This document shows, piece after piece, positions 12,501 through 23,567 of a stretch of 35,614 nucleotides of DNA. Location: positions 3,377,682 to 3,413,295 of the forward strand of contig FN649731.1 of NCBI GenBank assembly GCA_000310025.1. Direction: 5' to 3'. Both the position numbers and the translations under genes were made by a program. The notes under the pieces are model-generated. The model ran no database searches, had not been told where the DNA came from, and saw only the letters and a program-made list of their open reading frames with translations. Within the stretch, counting starts at the first letter, position 1. Every line of letters starts with the position of its first letter. The DNA comes from Ectocarpus siliculosus (taxonomy: Eukaryota; Sar; Phaeophyceae; Ectocarpales; Ectocarpaceae).

Positions 12501-14280
12501 CGTCCTATTGTTCTCCTTCTGCTGATGTGGTGTTGTCCTGCCGGGGTTTGAAGTTTGAACTCTACCGCGTGTTCTGTGTGTGTGTGCAATCTCCGATAGC
12601 TCGGGCATTTTACCTCTCCACAACTCCTGGGCATGCGGGGACGAGATCTCCTACGAAATTGGGCCACATATACCTGTGAAGCACGACCATCTGTTGCCGA
12701 AGCACGACCAAACCGGTGTGACGAAGAGCGTGTAATTTTTCTTTGCTCAGAAGTGAACAGATCGTCAAACGGTGCCCTATCGGTCTCGTTCTGGTCCGAA
12801 AGGTGCGATAAGTATGCGTCACGGAAATCAAGTTTTGGGGCCCCTGTATCGCGCCGCGCAACTTCGGCCGATATATTGAGCCTTTTTTTCCCTCCTGGGG
12901 ATGAGAAGGGAAAAAAGGTCGCTCGCTTCGCTCGCTCCGCGGCTCATTTTTAGGTACAGGCACCGACGGAAAAGCAAAAGCAGACAGCAAGACAACAAGT
13001 GAGAGGATAAAGGTACAGAAAGGACTAGGAGGGAAAAGACCGGCAGCTAGGTACTGCTGCACGGGGCCGATACGAGCCCCCCCCACTGCAGAACCTCTAC
13101 CAGATTTTTCTTGTTTCGTCATTTGAGCTAACGTTAACACACAAGAAAATGTAACGGCACGCGTGTGGGGGCGGGGCTCCGTTTTCGTGTCTAGCCCTCT
13201 TTGTATATACAGAACCGACTGCTCTCCCAAAACAACAGCAGACCGATTATCACAAACGAACAACACCGATCATACCACACCTTCCCAAGTCTAGAGATCG
13301 CACCTACCATCGAGAGAATCCGAAGCGGCGTGAGGGGCTACTACTGCTGCTGTGCGTTATCAGGATGGTTCCCCGCGGAATCGGTTCAGGTTGCGTAACT
13401 TGCGCCGCGCTACTGACTGTCTTCGAAAAATCCGTGCCCTGCCTGCTGTCGCTGCTCGCATCAAAGTCATGACCATCAACGAATTTGTTGTTATTGGTGC
13501 TGCGTACGCATGTAGTGGTGTCCCGTGATGTATGATACAATATGTAGACTGCTCGCTTTCACTTGACGAGTGTGGCGGGCAAGTTGTGAGCCTGACGCAA
13601 TATTTGCCATCTGTCTTGTCACAATTCCTATGTCTACGCTGGTGGTCGTGCCCCTCGACGGTGTGATATGTGATGCCCTCGCCGCCAGGCGCATGCCGCA
13701 TGCGTGCCTCCCTGATGTGCGTCTTTGCGTCCTCACAGCGGGAAGACTTCACATTTTGTTTCTTCGTGGGTGTGTGCATGTGCATCAACGGAAAAGAAAC
13801 AACCGCGTGTAAAGTGTACAGTGCAATTTTTTGAACGGGGCCGCACATACAACAACCATCGTTGTGCCCGTCGCACCCCTGCGGCCTGTCCCTCTGGTGC
13901 ACGCGTAGCTGCACCACAAATGATTCACGCTGCTGTGTGTCGGGATTCGTGCACCACTATCAGCGTCGCAGATAAGACTACTGCGAGGTATTGAGTCTCT
14001 ACCCAGCGGCTCATTACCCCGCCCTATCTAGTACACCTTGTCCCACTTACTATCTCGCCCCTATTGTCGTCCTGTTTTTTTTTTGCTCTCTCGATGTTCG
14101 ATCTCGTCTTGCCCTCAGGTGGAGCGCAAGCTGCGCTGGTTCGGCGCCAACGAGTTCATCTACGACGTGGACAGGGCCCCCAGGGGACACCTCCCTCTCA
14201 CCAGCGCGTTGCGAGGCACCACCCTTCTCAAGGAGTTGATGATGCACCCGGTGTGGGAGACGGAGTGGGAGTGGGAGTAG
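9582..14280 (+). CDS. GUN4: plastid-targeted GUN4 (Mg-chelatase-activating porphyrin-binding protein), three exons
   Basis: GUN4 binds protoporphyrin IX and Mg-protoporphyrin IX and stimulates the ChlH subunit of Mg-chelatase at the first committed step of chlorophyll synthesis, in the plastid. Exons: 9582-10036, 12007-12154, 14119-14280; introns of 1970 and 1964 bp, both GT-AG, phases 2 and 0; 254 aa. Residues 1-23 form a signal peptide (hydrophobic 5-17) with cleavage at TSA-F24, the heterokont plastid signature; a basic, Ala-rich transit region follows. The GUN4 domain spans about 101-230: [20 protein letters not shown] (helical start), [20 protein letters not shown] with SVQKDLW, and the ligand-loop-like [11 protein letters not shown]. 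The tail is short and rich in Trp and Glu. Start chosen at 9582 because it gives the signal peptide directly; an upstream in-frame ATG at 9540 would mask it. A decayed copy of exon 2 lies at 23568. Confidence 0.95.
12880..12917. repeat. imperfect hairpin in GUN4 intron 2
   Basis: CCTTTTTTTCCCT and AGGGAAAAAAGG can pair across a loop of about 13 bases. It lies in the second GUN4 intron; no role can be assigned. Confidence 0.5.
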
Positions 14281-17200
14281 GCAGCCGGGTAGACGGAAAG
14301 GGGGCACGCAGCCGGGAACTTGGTTACGCAGGGCCATGTTGTGGTTAGGTTTGGTTAAACGGAGCAGGGGTGTGCGGGGGGGGGGGTAGAGACAAACGCT
14401 AGCCCGATGTTTTCCGACAGGTCAGTCAGTGTAGAGAGAGAGGTTTTCAATATATATTTTTTATTTGGCTGTTTCTTCTTGAACGGCGTACCACAGAAGT
14501 AACGGCGACGCGGTTTGAGAGAAGAGCTGGGTTTGGTCGAAGTTGTTGGCGCTGACTCGTGTTGTTGGCGAGTTCGATCGTGGCAGAGCAGTACCCGAGT
14601 AGTACGTTAGGAATTTTGTCGATTTTCTTGCGAGAACGTGTGGCAGCGATTAAAAATGAAGGGGTGCAGCGCGTGGTGTGCTCTCACGTGCAAGGCACGG
14701 ACGGTGTTGCAGATCCAATGATACTGCATGCTCTCTTTCAGTGGAAACACCCATTTTCTTTGTGAGAAGCGTTCTCCCAAGTATTGGCAATTTAGGAGTT
14801 TCATGTTCCGAACTTCCGTTAAAACGTTAAAACTAGAACGATCGTTTTTTGTGCCTCCATGTTTCCAACTCTCTTTGTAGGGCCGACTGCATGTCGGCTG
14901 TCCCATCTCTAATATTGTAGTTGCTTGAGTAACAAACTCATCTCTGGAGGTGGATGCCGAAAACCGCAGCAGCGGTGAGCCGGCAGCTACCATGCGTACT
15001 GGCAGAGAGACGAACGGATTCCTTGGGTACATCACATCCCATATGGCAATAATGCATGCCCCGCCGGGAGTTTGCCTTACGGCGGTCACGACAACGAAAT
15101 GTTGTACCATACACAACAACATGCAAAACACCCGCTACTTGCTCTGTCGAACACACCGCGTCTGTTGTGCAGTATTGTCATTCATTTTATAGTATTTAGT
15201 TGGCGTAATCCCTTGGAGCCAACCACATTGCGTCCCCCCAAAAAGCAAAACTCTTTAGGTAGAGATGCATTCGTTGGCTCAATACTAAGAAAAAAAAAAA
15301 AACACCGTACCGTGTTGTACCCACCCATGGTTATTTGTCGTGTCATGACGTCATGATTTGCTGCAATCATGGAGTTCCTCCGCACTCATGTGGTGCGCTG
15401 TCGCGTGTGGTCTTTTCGTCATTCATCATCAGCTGGTCGGGTGCTTGCTGGGACTCTGGGTTGCTCGGTGTGCGCACAAAGTGACAAGAAAGCTGTAAGA
15501 CAAGAGCATAATCCATCTGTGGGCCCGCGGTCGGATAACATTAGCATAGATAGTTCCACACAGCCCTGGAAGGAGAGAAGGCGGCCAACAGCCCACGGAC
15601 TGCTGTACTGCTACAACCACAACGTGCTCATCACGGCGAATTGCGGTTTGCCATGACTACGGCAGGTGAGAGGACATCGGACTGGTCTGGGTTGATGCTG
15701 CAGAGGAAGAGAGGGGGTTAGCAAAAGGGCCTATCTATACCGTACGGGGCGATGGTTGGTGTTCCTGCCCGCCTCCATCATTCCGTAGTTTTCGGCAGCA
15801 GCTGTGTGTTGCCTTTGTCGGGAGTTTGTGCGTATTTGACCGCACTCAGAAGGGTGAGACGTCAGTACCCGCATTATTATTGAGGGTCTGGAGAGGGACA
15901 ACTCAAAAAATGAATAGCCCAGTCTCCAGTCGGTTTCAATCCACTTGCTGAAAATACTTCATCACATCCCTTCCGACTGAGGTTATACCTCGAACGGGTA
16001 GAGTCTTTCCGTGAGGTTATTAAAAAAGCCGCGCTAAAGGGGGATGCCACGACCCCCGCGCACTATTGAGGGGCCAGGCGATTTCACCCGCACTATTAGC
16101 GGGCACCCGCAGTATATAACCCGCACTATACAGTTGGGGCCCGCGAATAAGAAACGTCAATTTCGGGTCGAGGCTCAAAGTCTTGGTTTTGGAGCAAACA
16201 CCAGCGTAAGGACCCTTTTTCTAATAATTGAGTTTCATATATTTCTGGTTGTTGGTCGAACACTCACGATTGTTCATGACAATTTCTTAGTTTTGGCTCT
16301 ATCGCCTGCCTTAATGCGTCACTCAGTTAGTTGCCGATTCTTATGTAACCCATTCTTTCGACGACCATATCCATCCTCCGTCCACGAACGTCTCCCAACC
16401 GGTGAGTGCGAAATACAGAAACTCAATGGACAAACCACTTCCGGGGGTCTCGTCTAACTCGTGCTGCCAAGGTGCCGAGGTGTGACCCCCCCTGTGCAAC
16501 ATGGAAACAATGCATTGTTTGGAAGAAAAGCACAAAGACACTCAAGCTATTTGCCATGAGCTACGGTCCCCTACTGTAGTTTCTTATGTCTCATGCCTCT
16601 GTGGGTGTGTGTTTTCTTATTCGGATGTTTAATATCTTTGCGTCCGTGTTGAGGTGTGTTTCTTTGTCACTTTTTCTTATTTTTCCTCATAAGTTGCGGG
16701 TCTTTTTCTGAAATAGATTTTTCTCAACGGCGGGCCGCAACTGCTGTAGAGGCCCCCCCGCCGTACTTCTGTCCTCCCCCTCGAAAAGTTATCATCGTCC
16801 CGGTCGCGTTCATGACCTCAGCTGCCCCATTGGAGGCACGTACAGCACTAGTCCCTCCTCTTGGTCCTGGCGCCAGGAGGTCGAGTAATCGTGCAGTTTA
16901 CAAGCCTGACGGCGGCATGTGCGCAAATATCCTGTGCGGGCAGTCTTTCTAGAAACGCGTGAAGGGCACGATACTAAACGGCGCATGGTGGGTTTGGCCA
17001 ACCAGCGTAGAGCTACGGGATGCATTTCCTGAATCGAAAACTGATGTGGACCGTCCAAATATCACTTGAACACAGAATAATAATCGAGTTTTCCTTTGAG
17101 CAGTTTGTGGCGCTTTCGACCGGACTGTCGGTTTCGCCTTCATTGCTTGAGTCATATGGATGCCACCGCCGAAATATCAGCCGCGCAATTTGCCCGTGGG

Positions 17201-19659
17201 CGGGCGTCAGCGACCTCGGCGGTGTATGAGCATCCCCCCCGAAAGAGTGGGTTCGAGGAACACCACCAACAACAGCAGTGGGCGGGGGAGCAACACCACA
17301 GCCGCCTCGGTACAGTCATGGTGCCCATTTAGCGGTCCATGCTGTCACATTTTTTTTTGGCTTGGGTCACCCGCGAAGAGAGAGAGCGGTATTTTGCACG
17401 TGCGATTTCTGGCTTATCTCTTCCAATGATATGGGTTGGGGACCCACTCCCAAAGGGGGAAGCGTGATCTTCTACCTACGGATTTCTGTCGTTTGCCCAT
17501 TTTTTTTATCGTGTTGAGGTCTCTGCGTGTCTGTCTATTGCTGTCTTCGTGTGCGGTGCTCAACGACCCCATCACCGACCACGGCACCCTATGTACGGTC
17601 GCTCGTTTCACTGCGCGTCGTACGAAGTTGGGACGCGTAAGTGTTGTCATTTCTTCAGCAGTGCGGGCACCACAGTTAAAGAAATTTCGTTAAGAAACGT
17701 GAACGCTCAGATTTTGACGAGAACTGAGAAAACGGGCTTAAGAAGCACAGCTCAGCCGCGAATCCTACACTACACGCAATACAATAGCAGCCTGTGCTCG
17801 ACGGTTGTGACGAAGCAAGAAATTGAACCACGACTCGATTTTGACGTTTCTTTATCTGCGACCCTGCACTGCTGTGTGTATGTATTTTTCTGTTGGTGAT
17901 CTGCCTCCGACAAACCTGAAGCGAAGCAGATTGACAACTAATCGTGATGCAACGAAACTAGCGCCGCCTTCCTCACACCATATGTGAGCGCTGGTGAATT
18001 TTTCCGGGTACTCGTCCTGCAAGGATCCGGTGTGTTGCGCTGTACAACAGTCCTCGTCTACTAGTAGGATCCCACGGGTGTTTGCGTGTTTATGAGGAAG
18101 AGAAATAGAGAGCCTGTCCATAAAAAAAAGCACAAGGCATCCAGCATCTTCTACTGCTAGAGTTGGCACTTCTCCGCTGCCCACGCCTCTACCGTATCCT
18201 GAACATGTCGGGAAAGCGTCAAGAAGTACCAGGTCTACGTAGCGCGGTGCTACCCGACTGGACCATCACCGAGAAATGCGTGTTTTCTGTAGGCAAGGCG
18301 ACAGCAACAAAGACGTACCCCTGTCCTCCAGCGTCGAAACAGTCGTGGCAACCGCCCACGGCATGACCCAGTTGCGAGGAGCCCCACAGCTCTACTCCTA
18401 AATCGGCCGCCTTTTCTACAGAACACCCTCAGTGGACGCACGTACGCATCATGGGGCGTTGGTCTTCCTTCTCGTTCATTCTGGTGTTGTTCCTGCTCTT
18501 GGGCGACACGAACCAGCAGGCTACCGGCGCCGTGATGTTTAACACCAAGCGCTTTCCATGCTTTTTCATGAGAAGGTGGTCATGACCCGAGACACACGGG
18601 AGAAATGTCTGGCAGTGGCGCTCGGGGTTCTCCTGTTTCTACAAGTACTCGCGTCTGGGGGCTAGATCCTGCGGTTACGGTCTCCTCCGTTCCTTTTCGG
18701 GGATCGCTCGCTTTTTGCACTGTTTTCGGGGTCTAGCTGTCTATCCCTACGGCGAATGGAAAGCACGGTGTCTACGTCCCTTCCGTGGCCCTCCCGCTCC
18801 TGCTGCTGGGGCTAGCCTATAACGCATGAAAACAAAGTCTATTCTGGCCTGTCCGCTGAGACTTGTAGAGGTCAGGCGGCACCGCGCGGGCAATTGTTTG
18901 TGTCGAAGCATGCACAACATCACAAACAAGCTGCCATGCGCATCAGCGGAGATCTACGAAACACTGTTCTCGTCTGGAAAACTCGACGAAAAATGTAGGG
19001 GGGGTGAGCTACAGCAATAGCGTGGGCAGAGACCATCATGGTGCTCCTTGAGGATAGAGAGGTACTTTCTCCAAACACATTGCACTTCGTTGTGGCCAGT
19101 ATTGAACTATTGGGCTGGCATGTGACTCCCTCCACGACGGAGGTCGCTGCTTCGAAACTCGACTGGAGCACGATAAATGAAGGCCGATCCCGCGGAGACG
19201 ACCAGCTGTGCAGAGTCTATATGTTGTTCCGGTTGCGCCTGCAGAAATGCGCTTGGACACCAGCTAGGATCAACAAGTCTCGGATGTTTGAGAGAAACGT
19301 CATCCTTAACGATTCAGGCACACGAGCGGAGAGTGGTGGGGTAGATTTGCCAAGTTTCGGGGAAGGAAGTGTTGAGCCGGCATCACCGGGAATGGTGGCG
19401 AAGAGCGTGGATTGCTTTGACTATTGCTTCTTTGTATCAAGGGTGCGGTTTTAGGGAGTAGCTCCAGTTTAGTGCCAAAGGCATATTTTCACCAACGTTG
19501 AAACTGGATAACCTACAGTAGATGACAATTTTTTCATGGGTATTGCACCGGCCTGTCGAATGGTACATTTGCCCGCCCGATCTAAATATTGTTCGAAGGG
19601 AGGGTGTCGAACATGAACAGACAAGACGAGGGTGTCGAACATGAATAGATGGTCAAACC
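14281..19659. other. long non-coding stretch downstream of GUN4
   Basis: 14281 to about 15030 is probably GUN4 3' UTR and flank, because it is partly conserved in the second copy at 23812-25030. 15030-18160 contains no ORF I recognise, only scattered short ORFs with no domain signal; 16050-16130 has four or five copies of a CCCGCACTAT-like motif, one forming a small palindrome with GCGGG. 18451-18665 holds two overlapping hydrophobic mini-ORFs. Two copies of GAGGGTGTCGAACATGAA lie at 19600 and 19628. Confidence 0.55.
18451..18585 (+). CDS. 44-aa ORF that looks like a signal peptide, possibly an orphan first exon
   Basis: The start MGRWSSFSFILVLFLLLGD has a basic N-region, a 9-11 residue hydrophobic core and a plausible cleavage site near ATGA-V28, a textbook secretory signal peptide. 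The mature part would be only about 17 residues (Arg-, Phe- and Lys-containing). The stop overlaps the ATG of a second short hydrophobic ORF (18582-18665, 27 codons). A GTGGTC after AGAAG near 18575 could be a donor, but I found no matching downstream exon. It may be a small secreted peptide, the first exon of an unresolved gene, or chance. Confidence 0.25.
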   Translation: MGRWSSFSFILVLFLLLGDTNQQATGAVMFNTKRFPCFFMRRWS

Positions 19660-19783
19660 TTGGGCACCGCTGCATTGAATGATCAAGGGCTGCTGTTGGT
19701 AGTCGTCTGGTTTGCCGTGAGCTTGATAGTACCAACCTTGGTGCATCTTCTCCCTCCCTTCCGTCCTTCCCCCCTGTCTCTGA

Positions 19784-22003
19784 CTTGAACCACCGAGGTC
19801 GCGCGTCAAGGAACTGCCCCAAGGCCCACAACACTTTTTGTTTGCGTTCCTACGTGTATACCTGCCATCCACAATCTCAGGAAACAGCAAGTGCCTGGAC
19901 GCCTTCGTCGTTGCCTTGAACCAGGCTTGCGATGGACAAGAAAAGCGCTGGTATGTGTCTACGCTGGAGCTACAGCTCGTGTCGCTGGAGGTTTGTGGGG
20001 CGTGCAGAAGTGTCCAGACCTTGCACGTACGTGTCAAGCGACAAACCCCTCCTAGCTTGTGGTTCCCTAGCCAATCACACACCACAGCCAACAAACGCAG
20101 TCCAGAGGTTTGCATCTCGAGCCGGGTGCCGGTTGTGCAGGCTTTTGGTTTGACGTGGGCACTTCCGATGGAGGTTCTGCAGCAGAGATCTGCCATTGAA
20201 GCACGCTCAGGGTCAGGATATCGGCGTGCAAACGCACACTCATCTGCAGCACGCCTAGGATGGGTGGTTTGGCCTCAAAGGCTCAAACGGCTGGTATTTG
20301 ATTCGGATATGACCGTGAACACGGCGTTGTGGCCTGCTTCCCTGCAACAGCTATCGTTTGGTTGTGGCTTCAACCAACCAATGGTCGGGGTCGCGTGGCC
20401 TGCCTCCCTGCAGCAGCTATCGTTTGGATATTCCTTCAACCAGCCAATCTTCGGAGCCGTGTGGCCTGCCTCCCTACGGCAGCTATCGTTTGGATACTGC
20501 TTCAACCAGCCAATCTTCGGAGCCGTGTGGCCGGGCTCCCTACGGCAGCTATCGTTTGGATATTGCTTCAACCAGCCAATCATCGGAGTCGCGTGGCCGG
20601 CCTCCCTGCAACAGCTATCGTTTGGAGTTGACTTCAACCAGCCCATCGCCGAAGTCGTGTGGCCGGCCTGCTTGGATTGTCTGTCGTTTGCGGATATATT
20701 CGACCAGCCCATCGCCGGAGTTGTGTGGCCTGCCTCCCTGCAGCAGATATCGTTTGGGTTTTTCTTCAACCAGCCCATCGTTGGAGCCATGTGGCCGGCT
20801 TCCCTGAAGAAATTGTCGTTTGGGTATTGTTTCAACCGATCCATCTCGGGAGGCGTGTGGCCGTCCTCACTGCAGCAGCTTTCGTTTGATTTTGAATTCA
20901 ACCAACCCACCGTCGGAGTCATGTGGCCGCCCTCCCTGCGAAACCTATCGTTTGGGAATTCCTTCAACCAGCCGATCGTTGGAGGCGTATGGCCGGATTC
21001 CCTGCAACAGGTATCGTTTGGACGTTGTTTCAACCAGCCAATCGTTGGAGTCGTGTGGTCGGTATCCCTGCAGCAGCTGTCGTTTGGTTGTGGCTTCAAC
21101 CAGCCCATCGTCGGAGTCGAGTGGCCGGCCTCCCTGCAACAGCTATCGTTTGGCGAAAAATTCAACCAGCCGATCGCCCAAGTCGTGTGGCCTGCCTCCC
21201 TGCAGCAGCTATCGTTTGGATACTCCTTCAACCAGCCAGTCGTCGGAGTCGTGTGGCCGGCCTCCGTGCGGCAGCTATCGTTTGGATACTCCTTCAACCA
21301 CTCCATCGCCGAAGTCGTGTGGCCGGCCTCCCTTCAACAGCTATCGTTTGGAGCAAAATTTAACCAGCCCATCGCCAAAGTCATTTGGCCGGCGTCCCTG
21401 CAGCAGCTATCGTTTGACTCTGATTCTGACTTCAACCAGCCCATCCTCGGAGTCATGTGGCCGGTGTCCCTGCAGCAGGTATCGTTTGGGTATTCCTTCA
21501 GCCAGCCAATCTTGAAAGTCGTGTGGCCTCCCTCCCTGAAGCAGCTGTCGTTTGGCGTTTTCTTTAACCAGCCCATTGCCGGAGTCGTGTGGCCGACCTC
21601 CCTGCAACAGTTAACGTTTGGTTCTGAATTCAACCAGCCCATTGCTGGAGTCGCGTGGCCGGCCTCTCTGCGGCGGCTATCGTTTGGTTGGGGCTTCAAC
21701 CGGCCGATCGCCGACGTAGTGTGGCCGGCCTCCCTGCAGCAGCTTTCGTTTGGAGGTCACTTTGACCAGCCCCTCGTCGGAGTCCGGTGGCCGGCCTCCT
21801 TACGAAGTGTGACTCGTCAAGGACGCAGTCTGCCGCTCTCAAACTGCTCAACCACGGCAAGGGAATGCTACCGTTCGAGGAGCGACACCGCAAGGCCGAC
21901 AACAACCGCAAGATCTACATTGCCGTCGCTGCCCTGGCCGTCGCCGCCGGGCTCGTTTGCGCCGTCTCCTCCTCCACCGAACACTCCGCTGCGGCCGCGG
22001 TAA
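19784..22003 (+). CDS. FNIP/IP22-type tandem-repeat protein
   Basis: Open frame with no stop from 19784 (stop codon at 19781); the first in-frame ATG is at 20168. A conserved CTCAG at 19876-19880 could be a splice acceptor, so a 5' exon may be missing and the start is unresolved. Residues before the array (e.g. CLDAFVVALNQAC, VQTLHVRV) are conserved in frame in the second copy. The array starts about 20330 and has 22 full units of 22 residues, consensus VVWPASLQQLSFGYSFNQPIVG, plus a partial one. Unit 17 carries two extra residues. FNQPI with a leading Leu-x-Leu-x-Phe is the FNIP repeat, known in Dictyostelium and in giant viruses (IP22); such repeats form a leucine-rich-like solenoid for protein binding. 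No F-box seen. No intron in the array. After about 21800 the frame becomes low-complexity Ser/Pro and is probably not the ancestral C-terminus. Partner unknown. Confidence 0.82.
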   Translation, partial: LEPPRSRVKELPQGPQHFLFAFLRVYLPSTISGNSKCLDAFVVALNQACDGQEKRWYVSTLELQLVSLEVCGACRSVQTLHVRVKRQTPPSLWFPSQSHTTANKRSPEVCISSRVPVVQAFGLTWALPMEVLQQRSAIEARSGSGYRRANAHSSAARLGWVVWPQRLKRLVFDSDMTVNTALWPASLQQLSFGCGFNQPMVGVAWPASLQQLSFGYSFNQPIFGAVWPASLRQLSFGYCFNQPIFGAVWPGSLRQLSFGYCFNQPIIGVAWPASLQQLSFGVDFNQPIAEVVWPACLDCLSFADIFDQPIAGVVWPASLQQISFGFFFNQPIVGAMWPASLKKLSFGYCFNRSISGGVWPSSLQQLSFDFEFNQPTVGVMWPPSLRNLSFGNSFNQPIVGGVWPDSLQQVSFGRCFNQPIVGVVWSVSLQQLSFGCGFNQPIVGVEWPASLQQLSFGEKFNQPIAQVVWPASLQQLSFGYSFNQPVVGVVWPASVRQLSFGYSFNHSIAEVVWPASLQQLSFGAKFNQPIAKVIWPASLQQLSFDSDSDFNQPILGVMWPVSLQQVSFGYSFSQPILKVVWPPSLKQLSFGVFFNQPIAGVVWPTSLQQLTFGSEFNQPIAGVAWPASLRRLSFGWGFNRPIADVVWPASLQQLSFGGHFDQPLVGVRWPASLRSVTRQGRSLPLSNCSTTARECYRSRSDTARPTTTARSTLPSLPWPSPPGSFAPSPPPPNTPLRPR
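21829..21999 (+). other. exon-like block with a membrane helix overlapping the FNIP gene's 3' end
   Basis: In the frame one base on from the FNIP frame, CAG at 21826-21828 and GTAAAT at 22000 bound a 171-bp (57-codon, phase 0-0) segment. It encodes SAALKLLNHGKGMLPFEERH, a basic stretch, then the hydrophobic IYIAVAALAVAAGLVCAV, a likely transmembrane helix, and an Ala-rich end. It is markedly more GC-rich than its surroundings and has no counterpart at the same place in the second FNIP copy (29405-29640), where flanking similarity resumes at CTCCCGTTGTG. It could be a captured exon or an alternative C-terminus; its relatives are unknown to me. Confidence 0.4.
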
Positions 22004-23567
22004 ATCTCGCTGCTGTGACGGCTATCGAGCCACGCTCTCCCGTTGTGTGGGTCCTTCTTTCCGCCAGATAGAACAGGGAGGGTACGGTTAGGAAGACGTG
22101 ACGCGTCGAGGTACAATTTTGATCTCCATGCGTGTCAGGCCCACCGTTATAGAGTTGGCTGTCCCCCCCAGTTCACGACGTCGTCCCTTCGAAACACGAC
22201 ACGCTCGAAAGCGGTATCAATTGCTTGGGAGTCGGCAGCGCAAACAAGTCTCGGGTAGCAATTTTCAGTTTTCCTGCATAGCTGGCACGGAACCGTCGAG
22301 ACTTTGGGGAATGCCACACACTGTCTAGGAACAGAGGCGTGATGGGCGGCGAAAGGTTCACGCCCCCAAGGCAAGCAAACCCAGCCTTAAGCTGCCGTCC
22401 GTGGTCATTACATTTCAGACATGAAGATGGAACAAATGAATTTTTGGAGACGAGGTGATCGCTGCGGGGTGTGCGTCGCAGCGCAGGATGTAGACCGTGT
22501 TGCTCTGTACAAAATAAATAGAAGACCGGATATATGTGTTGTCTCTTGTGTTTGTTTTCTGACGGACAAAATGCACCGGGGGGTGTGGGTTGGAGGCGCG
22601 TTTCTGTTTTCAAGCATGCCACCGGGCATGTGTCATGTTGCTGATTTTGCCTGGCGACCGCAACGTGAGGCCTGATACCCACTGGGAATGGAGAATCGAA
22701 CGTCGTCTTTCCCCGATGAGATGTACCGGCGAGATTGTATGTTGCCTCGATGATGCTGAGCTGTGAGGACGGTGGATTGGAAGCTAGACTGACTCCACAG
22801 GATACGAACAAATCTGCGGGGTAGGTGGGTCGTTGTCGTTCTTTTCGTGGCTGTGGTGAGTTATGTTAGGGCTGACGTTTCTTTCCGTTGACCTGAGGGT
22901 TTTTCGGAGAGCTTCAACAAGGAAAAACGAACGTCGGAAGCGTAAGGCAGTTTAGGTGTTTGGCATGCTGCGGTTGAAATTGTCGGTGTTTCGAATTCGG
23001 AGGCGAGCGACAGCATAGACAGTCAGCGGGAGGGTTATCCTTCATCACTGGGCGATTGCGCGTGCTCTTGTTCGCCGCTCTCTAGACGTTGTGGTGTCGT
23101 AATCTTGCCAACGTACGGCTTCAATCTGTCCAAATCGTGCTTTCTACACACGAACTAGATGGGCCGAACACGCACACAGCCAACCAGCTGATCTGTGCAG
23201 ACGTGTGGAGAGAGGCGCTTGTCCGGGGGTGTCTGAAAGTACGATTTACCCATTCAGCATTTGCGATGGACAGCATCGGTTCTTGATGCAGAATACGCGC
23301 TGATCCAGAACCTCTTGTTTTGATCGACCCTCGTGGCCGATCTCCTCCACGAGTAAACCGAGGAGACCACTAGCTTTGGTACTTTTTTTGCCGCGTGGTG
23401 TCCAAGTTCTTATTTCCTCCGTGAGGAAACCAAGGAGAGTGCCGACTATAATGTTTTGTACCGGGTGTCCCAGTTTTTGTACTTGTCTAAAATGCCTTCT
23501 TGTAAGCATTTTTCGATTCCCTTGTTGGTCACATCAATAAAAAATCATTCATTATTGCCTTGTTCAG
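22004..23567. other. 3' flank of the FNIP gene and duplication junction
   Basis: No gene seen. 22004-23128 is conserved with 29640-31219 and probably contains the 3' UTR, with a possible AATAAA at 22513-22518. 23128 to about 23545 is the junction between the left and right duplicated blocks. It includes an imperfect direct repeat of about 70-bp period (CTCCTCCACGAGTAAACCGAGGAG near 23343 and TTCCTCCGTGAGGAAACCAAGGAG near 23413), which on the minus strand reads as two similar Leu/Glu-rich peptides; I do not recognise it. Confidence 0.6.

Larger units (their letters stand above)
19660..23128. repeat. left copy of the duplicated FNIP-repeat locus
   Basis: This segment aligns by eye with 26082-31219 over the 5' flank (shared TGATCAAGGGCTGCTGTTGG), the N-terminal coding part, the repeat array and the 3' flank. 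Shared 3' markers include TACAATTTTGATCTCCAT / TACAATATTGATCTCCAT and GTTTTTCGGAG...CTTCAACAAG. Similarity stops on both sides just after TTCAATCTG. This copy keeps an open frame. Confidence 0.85.

Noticed and set aside
20275-21306. 343-codon minus-strand ORF of repeated GWLKxYPNDSCCREAGHTT units
   Set aside because: It is the antisense of the 66-bp FNIP array. A repeat length divisible by three keeps several frames open. The + frame matches a known repeat family and is conserved at the second locus.
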